Below are positions 7,249 through 11,309 of a stretch of DNA of 11,309 nucleotides, piece after piece. The stretch spans positions 1-11,309 of the forward strand of contig JAFSBS010000012.1 in NCBI GenBank assembly GCA_017437165.1, given 5' to 3'. A program made the position numbers and the translations under genes. Below the pieces are notes generated by a model. The model did no database searches. It was given only the letters and a program-made list of their open reading frames with translations, and was not told where the DNA came from. Each line of letters starts with the position of its first letter. Position 1 is the first letter of the stretch. The stretch is from Clostridia bacterium (GTDB taxonomy: Bacteria; Bacillota; Clostridia; Oscillospirales; Acutalibacteraceae).

Positions 7249-9955
7249 AGTTTATTTCATTAAATTTTGCAGTACCAAATTCATTAACGGAAGGTGATGT
7301 CTTTTCTTGTTTTATTTGAGGTTTGTTTGTTATCGGTAATTTAATTGTAACTTTAAATAAGTCACCATCAATTTCAATTGAGAAAATACCTTTCTGAAGC
7401 TCTGTGAAGCTTCTAGCAATAGAAAGACCAAGACCACTGCCTTCAGTTGTTCTTGAATTATCACCGCGTACAAATCTTTCGGTAATCTCATCAGGATTTA
7501 TATTAAGTTTATCTTTGCTTATGTTTTTAACAGAAAATACACCATATTTTTCCTCTTTATAAACATCAACATAAACTCTTGTACCTGAAAGAGCATATTT
7601 TTTTACATTTGAGAATAAATTGTCAAAAATTCTGAAAGTGTGCTGACTGTCGGCTTTTACAAATAAATCGGTATCTTTTTGAGAAACGATGATTTCTAAA
7701 CCAACATTTTCTAAAATATCATTATTTTCACCGACGGCTTGTAACGCCAATTCATTAAGATTTACAGTATCTACTGTCATTTTAATATTACCGCTTGATG
7801 CTTTACTTGCTTCAGTTAAATCCTCAATAAGTCTTTTTAACTTAGTTGATTTTTCATCAAGAATATCTAAATATTTAATTTCATCTTCGCCTTCAATATC
7901 ACAAAGTTTCAAGAGTGAAACATAGTTTATAATTGAAGTAAGGGGAGTCTTCAAATCGTGAGAAACATTAGTAATAAGCTCAGTTTTTAGTCTTTCACCT
8001 TTTAATGCTTCGCCAACTGCCTTTTCAATTGAATCACGGCATTCATTAAGATTTCTTGCAAAATCTTTGAGAGGGAATACGAATTTTGTAGAATCAAGGT
8101 TAATATCAAGATTGCCATTTTTCATATTCTCAACAGCAATAGCAAGAGTTTTGGTTTGTGATAAAAATTTTAATGCAAAAATTATTCCAATAATTGTATT
8201 TATTAATAATAAAATTGCAAAAAATACACCGACTTCTTCTTCAAAACCAAAACCACAAGCAAAAAATCCAACAGCGAATTCTATAACCGCCCAAATTGAT
8301 AAAACAATTAACAACTTTTTCTCAATTTGTTTTACTGTATTTCTTAAATCTTTATTTTTTTCAATAAATTTCTTGAAGTTCTTATAAATTTTATAGCAAA
8401 TAAAACGCTCTTTAAAAGAATTAGCTTTTTTGTTCACTACAATATGGTTTATAAATACTGTAGTCGAAAAGGTGAGTATTGCAAAGAACAATCCTATTAA
8501 ATCCGGCAATATTTCTCCTATAATAAAATAATCAAAAGCTCTGTCGAAATTATAGGAATTATCAGGAAAATAATCAAATTCACCAATAAGGTATATAATG
8601 CTCACTCCGATAGAAAAAATAATTCCCAAATATAATGCAAGATGAACAATAAAGAATGTTCGCTGGCTAATATTTAAACAGAGTTTTTCATTTTTAAATT
8701 TTGGTTTAGAAAGTATTGCAAGAGTAATAATTCCGGCAACTGTTAAAATAGAAAAAATAATAGTTTGTGTTTTTAAAGAAAGGGAGTCCTGTTTTGAACT
8801 ATCATTAAACATTTGTGATAGTACATAAAACTCATCATCCGCGGACTGCGGCATATTAACTTTAAAATAAACAGTACAATCATTAAAGTGATGCAAAATT
8901 AAACCTGTTCTTAATGTTTCTGATATTAAGCCAGATTTTACGAGAATCATATTTATAAAATTCTCTTCTAATTCAACTTTAGCAGGAGTATAATTTACTA
9001 TTTTACCATCATAATAGAAATAAAACAAAGCATTATCTTTATAATTTTGTTTTAAATTTTCAATATCTTCAATTTTTTCAAAATTTGAAAGATAATTACC
9101 ATTCTTATTATTAACAACCAAGAAATCAATATTGTTAAAATTTTCTCTTAAATTATATAAACCTTCTTGACTTGCTTCATAACGCGAAACTAATTGTTCA
9201 TTAAATTTAATTTCTAATTCTGTTTTTATTGTTTCTTCGCTTCGGGCATCATTTACAATTTCAAAAAGACGCCTTCTTAAATTTGCATAGTCATATTCCC
9301 ATTCGGCACGCGTGTTGTATTTATTATGAGACATATAATCTGTATCAGGATTTTCAACAACAAAAGTTTCAACAACAAAAGTTGTAAGTGGCGAAGTTAC
9401 TTCACCCTGAACGTAGTTTGAATCAGCATTTGTTGTCTGGTTCGAAGAAACATTGTTTGTGTTAAAATAAGGAAACCTGTTTAATTCCTCCTGGAAAGAT
9501 TCAAGAGAGCCATATTCTTCCTGATAGTCACCATTATCAATATAAAAACAACCGGATTCGTTATTGTAAGAAGTACCATCAGGTAATGGTTGAACTTTTT
9601 TATGCTCCTGAATTTTATTGTAATAATAAAGCGCATCTTTTAATTGAGAGTCGTGAGATTCCTTTAAATCTTTGGTGTTTAAAGTGCTTTTTGAAAAATC
9701 CTCGAAAGTCATATTCTGACCGAAATTTTCTAAAGTAGAGCCAACTTCCCACGACAAAAAATCTAATTCATTCTGAATATTTTTAATAAAAATAGGAGTA
9801 TTTCTTATATTTTCTGTTTCATTATTAAAATAAATTGTTTTACGCACCAAATTTAATGCTGAAGTTCCCGAAAGAAATGCAAAAATAAGTGTAAGTATTA
9901 AAATAATTGCTTTAATAATCGGGTTAAATTTAGATTTTTTCAATTTTGTATCCAA
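7247..9955 (-). CDS. Large membrane sensor histidine kinase
   Basis: Partner of the adjacent OmpR-type regulator; it would autophosphorylate and pass the phosphate to that protein on sensing an envelope or external signal. At 902 residues it is about twice the usual kinase size. A membrane helix (11-33) is followed by an unrecognised, Asn/Glu-rich, probably extracellular region (about 35-395), then helices at about 396-416, 433-457, 475-505, 547-570 and 574-597, and a HAMP-like linker. The kinase core has the H box NVSHDLKTPLTSI (H666), N box residues N779 and N783, F box ERFVRGDNSR (826-835) and G2 box GSGLGLSIA (839-847). The usual DxGxG G1 box is replaced by KNISKDKLNI (810-819). A 15 bp tandem repeat encodes TFVVE twice (192-201). 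Start is TTG at 9955, overlapping the regulator by 26 nt, with AGGTGG 9 nt upstream. The signal is unknown. Confidence 0.93.
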   Translation of the reverse strand: MDTKLKKSKFNPIIKAIILILTLIFAFLSGTSALNLVRKTIYFNNETENIRNTPIFIKNIQNELDFLSWEVGSTLENFGQNMTFEDFSKSTLNTKDLKESHDSQLKDALYYYNKIQEHKKVQPLPDGTSYNNESGCFYIDNGDYQEEYGSLESFQEELNRFPYFNTNNVSSNQTTNADSNYVQGEVTSPLTTFVVETFVVENPDTDYMSHNKYNTRAEWEYDYANLRRRLFEIVNDARSEETIKTELEIKFNEQLVSRYEASQEGLYNLRENFNNIDFLVVNNKNGNYLSNFEKIEDIENLKQNYKDNALFYFYYDGKIVNYTPAKVELEENFINMILVKSGLISETLRTGLILHHFNDCTVYFKVNMPQSADDEFYVLSQMFNDSSKQDSLSLKTQTIIFSILTVAGIITLAILSKPKFKNEKLCLNISQRTFFIVHLALYLGIIFSIGVSIIYLIGEFDYFPDNSYNFDRAFDYFIIGEILPDLIGLFFAILTFSTTVFINHIVVNKKANSFKERFICYKIYKNFKKFIEKNKDLRNTVKQIEKKLLIVLSIWAVIEFAVGFFACGFGFEEEVGVFFAILLLINTIIGIIFALKFLSQTKTLAIAVENMKNGNLDINLDSTKFVFPLKDFARNLNECRDSIEKAVGEALKGERLKTELITNVSHDLKTPLTSIINYVSLLKLCDIEGEDEIKYLDILDEKSTKLKRLIEDLTEASKASSGNIKMTVDTVNLNELALQAVGENNDILENVGLEIIVSQKDTDLFVKADSQHTFRIFDNLFSNVKKYALSGTRVYVDVYKEEKYGVFSVKNISKDKLNINPDEITERFVRGDNSRTTEGSGLGLSIARSFTELQKGIFSIEIDGDLFKVTIKLPITNKPQIKQEKTSPSVNEFGTAKFNEIN
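9352..9381 (-). repeat. 15 bp perfect tandem duplication in the kinase sensor region
   Basis: On the + strand TTTCAACAACAAAAG occurs twice back to back (9352-9366 and 9367-9381). Translated on the - strand it gives TFVVE-TFVVE, residues 192-201 of the kinase. A unit of 15 nt keeps the frame, so copy-number changes would add or remove five residues without breaking the gene. Confidence 0.9.
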
Positions 9956-10619
9956 TTCCCCACACCACCTTTAAGTATTTTGGTTCTTTAGGATTTATTT
10001 CGATTTTTTCTCTTATTCTTCTTATGTGAACTGTAACTGTTTTATCACCGGAAATAGGGGTGTCGCCCCAAACTGCTTCATAAATCTGGTCAGTTGAAAG
10101 AATTCTGCCTAAATTCTTCATTAAATGCTCAACTATCCCATATTCTGTAGCAGTTAACTTTACAATTTCGCCATCAACTGTAACTTCGTGTGCGTTAGTG
10201 TCAAGTGAAAGACCGCCTGAAGTTATAACTCCATCTTTTTTCTCTAAACTGCCAAGTGAACAGTATCTTCTTATCTGACTTTTAACTCTTGCACAAAGCT
10301 CAAGAGGGTTAAAAGGTTTTGTTACATAGTCATCTGCACCAAAACCAAGACCGGTAATTTTGTCTGTATCTTCACTTTTAGCAGAAAGTAAAATAATTGG
10401 AATATTTAAAGACTCTCTGATTTTCAATGTTGCGTTCAATCCGTCTAAAACCGGCATCATAATATCAAGAATTATACAGTGTACTTCATTATTCTCTAAA
10501 GCGCTCAATGCTTCTTTACCGTTTTCGGTTAAAATAACATTATAACCCTCCATCTTTAAATAAATTTCAATTGATTTTAAAATTGCGACATCGTCATCAC
10601 ATACAAGAACAGTTTTCAT
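9930..10619 (-). CDS. OmpR/PhoB-family response regulator
   Basis: DNA-binding transcription regulator of a two-component pair with the downstream kinase. The receiver domain (1-115) has acidic residues D8-D10, the phosphoacceptor D52 in ILDIMMP, S79 in IILLSAKSE and K101 in DDYVTKPF. The C-terminal winged helix (about 130-229) has the usual LTATEYGIVEHLMKNLGRIL, IYEAVWGD and VHIRRIREKIE followed by KVVWGIGYKIE. At 229 residues it is a standard full-length member. The ATG at 10619 is preceded by AAGGAGG (10626-10632), and the gene is followed by the kinase with a 26 nt overlap, so both are made from one transcript. A leader dyad at 10634-10650 and a promoter at 10746-10775 lie upstream. Targets are unknown; similar pairs often control envelope or antimicrobial-peptide responses, which is only inference. 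Confidence 0.96.
   Translation of the reverse strand: MKTVLVCDDDVAILKSIEIYLKMEGYNVILTENGKEALSALENNEVHCIILDIMMPVLDGLNATLKIRESLNIPIILLSAKSEDTDKITGLGFGADDYVTKPFNPLELCARVKSQIRRYCSLGSLEKKDGVITSGGLSLDTNAHEVTVDGEIVKLTATEYGIVEHLMKNLGRILSTDQIYEAVWGDTPISGDKTVTVHIRRIREKIEINPKEPKYLKVVWGIGYKIEKI
9953..9970 (-). promoter_or_regulatory. Ribosome binding site and TTG start of the kinase
   Basis: On the - strand AGGTGG (9970-9965) lies 9 nt before the TTG at 9955-9953, inside the regulator's last codons. No ATG or GTG lies in frame nearby upstream, so this start is chosen. A second in-frame TTG four codons later (L5) is possible. The 26 nt overlap implies coupled synthesis of regulator and kinase. Confidence 0.6.
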
Positions 10620-10633
10620 CGAAATTCCTCCTT

Positions 10634-10650
10634 GGTTTACACTATAAACC
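10634..10650 (-). promoter_or_regulatory. Dyad next to the response-regulator binding site
   Basis: GGTTTA (10634-10639) and TAAACC (10645-10650) form a perfect 6 bp inverted repeat around 5 nt, directly before the AAGGAGG of the regulator gene on the - strand. As RNA it is a small hairpin beside the ribosome binding site; as DNA it could be an operator. Function is inference. Confidence 0.4.
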
Positions 10651-10745
10651 CCATAAATTACAAAAAAGGTAATAAAATTATTAAGAAAATCTTACAAATT
10701 TTAATTTTAATGCTATTTTCTACAAAATACTGTGTTTTTTCCTTT

Positions 10746-10775
10746 ATTATAACACAAAATAATATTTTTTTACAA
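10746..10775 (-). promoter_or_regulatory. Promoter of the regulator-kinase operon
   Basis: On the - strand TTGTAA (10775-10770), an 18 nt spacer and TATAAT (10751-10746), a perfect -10 with a moderate -35. Transcription would begin near 10739, giving a leader of about 120 nt, AT-rich, ending in the dyad at 10634-10650. Confidence 0.6.
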
Positions 10776-10801
10776 CATAAAGCGACCGATTTTTTAGGTA
10801 C

Positions 10802-10831
10802 TTGTCTTTAAAATTATATGGTAAATATAAT
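10802..10831 (+). promoter_or_regulatory. Candidate promoter of spoIIE
   Basis: TTGTCT at 10802-10807, an 18 nt spacer and TATAAT at 10826-10831. The start near 10838 falls on the ribosome binding site AAGGACGG (10837-10844), leaving a leader of only about 13 nt, which is tight. In Bacillus spoIIE is switched on by Spo0A from a sigma-A promoter with a long spacer; I see no convincing Spo0A box here. Confidence 0.45.
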
Positions 10832-10850
10832 ACTTTAAGGACGGTTAAAA

Positions 10851-11309
10851 ATGAGTGTTACAGAAACAATAAATTATGTAAAAAATAATAAGACATACAA
10901 ACTAAATAAAAGAGAAATAATAACAACATTATTAAATTTTATTTTTGGTTTAATTTTTAGTTTTTCGGGGTTCAGCACAACTTTTTCACCCTTTGGGGTT
11001 GCATTTGCAGCATCTGGTGGAAAAAAATATCTTACAATTTCTGCTTTGGGTGCTTCATTAGGTTATATATTAAGTGGCGATTCTATTTCATCTTTGCGCT
11101 ATATAGCATCTATCTTGGCACTTGTTGTAATTTTCGGTGCATTAAGACCCTTTAAAGAATTGAGAGATTCAATTGCGACACCTATTTTATCAACATTTGT
11201 TTGTCTTTTTGTTACCGGACTTGCAGTTGTATTGGCAGAAAAAATTTCTATTTTATCGTTTTTAATATGTTTTTCTGAAAGTTTATCAGGTGCATTTGTT
11301 ACATTTTTA
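10851..11309 (+). CDS. spoIIE: Stage II sporulation protein E, N-terminal part, open at right edge
   Basis: SpoIIE is a membrane-bound PP2C-type phosphatase that dephosphorylates SpoIIAA to activate sigma-F in the forespore and also takes part in polar septation. Only the first 153 residues are in the window; family members are about 750-830 long, so the FtsZ-binding and phosphatase domains lie outside. The visible part is the multi-pass membrane domain: hydrophobic helices at about 23-42, 60-76, 83-98, 110-130 and 133-150, with the family-typical SPFGVAF (46-52) and GASLGYILSG (67-76). The ATG at 10851 follows AAGGACGG. The gene is divergent from the regulator-kinase operon. The call rests on the N-terminal membrane pattern alone, so it is good but not certain. 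Confidence 0.82.
   Translation, partial: MSVTETINYVKNNKTYKLNKREIITTLLNFIFGLIFSFSGFSTTFSPFGVAFAASGGKKYLTISALGASLGYILSGDSISSLRYIASILALVVIFGALRPFKELRDSIATPILSTFVCLFVTGLAVVLAEKISILSFLICFSESLSGAFVTFL

Noticed and set aside
10655..10730. Three TACAAA motifs (10659, 10693, 10721) as regulator binding repeats
   Set aside because: Their spacing of 34 and 28 nt is irregular and the region is very AT-rich, so chance is likely.
10800..10812. Spo0A box near the spoIIE promoter
   Set aside because: TTGTCTTTAA matches the TTTGTCGAAA-type consensus only partly and overlaps the -35.

Overview
The window looks like a chromosomal core segment of a low-GC, spore-forming Clostridia member, perhaps related to the Oscillospirales/Ruminococcaceae. 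This rests on the AT-rich composition, strong AAGGAGG ribosome binding sites, sigma-A type promoters, TTG starts, a SpoIIIE/FtsK translocase and the N-terminus of SpoIIE. The genus is inference. No tRNA, rRNA, insertion sequence, phage gene or CRISPR array was seen.

Layout on the + strand: the C-terminal part of uppP (1-738, open at the left edge), ftsK/spoIIIE (745-3549) and a small DUF3006-like gene (3552-3788) lie in one tight run. After a 170-base gap holding an extended -10 promoter and a structured leader comes the translation pair rpsB (3959-4708) and tsf (from 4785), with a hairpin terminator or attenuator between them. A perfect-consensus promoter then drives a lone family-4-type glycosyltransferase (5994-7196), which ends at a strong terminator. 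On the - strand, facing it, is an OmpR-type response regulator (10619-9930) followed by a very large membrane histidine kinase (9955-7247) whose start overlaps the regulator by 26 nt. Divergent from these, spoIIE starts at 10851 and runs off the right edge.

The genes cover lipid-carrier recycling for the cell wall (UppP), DNA pumping at the septum (FtsK/SpoIIIE), translation (S2, EF-Ts), a surface-sugar type glycosyltransferase, an envelope sensor pair and the forespore phosphatase SpoIIE. This is housekeeping plus one accessory glycosyltransferase and one sensor system; I see no recognisable defence, toxin or mobile system.

The most striking observation is tsf. The essential elongation factor Ts gene has an in-frame TAA at 5649-5651 (codon 289). 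The same frame then continues for 76 codons that clearly encode the conserved EF-Ts C-terminus, ending at 5882 just before a good terminator. The stop lies at the end of an apparent insertion of about 60 residues at the tip of the EF-Ts coiled coil. A sequencing error or a single-base nonsense change is the simplest explanation; readthrough or a split factor would be more exciting but has no positive support here.
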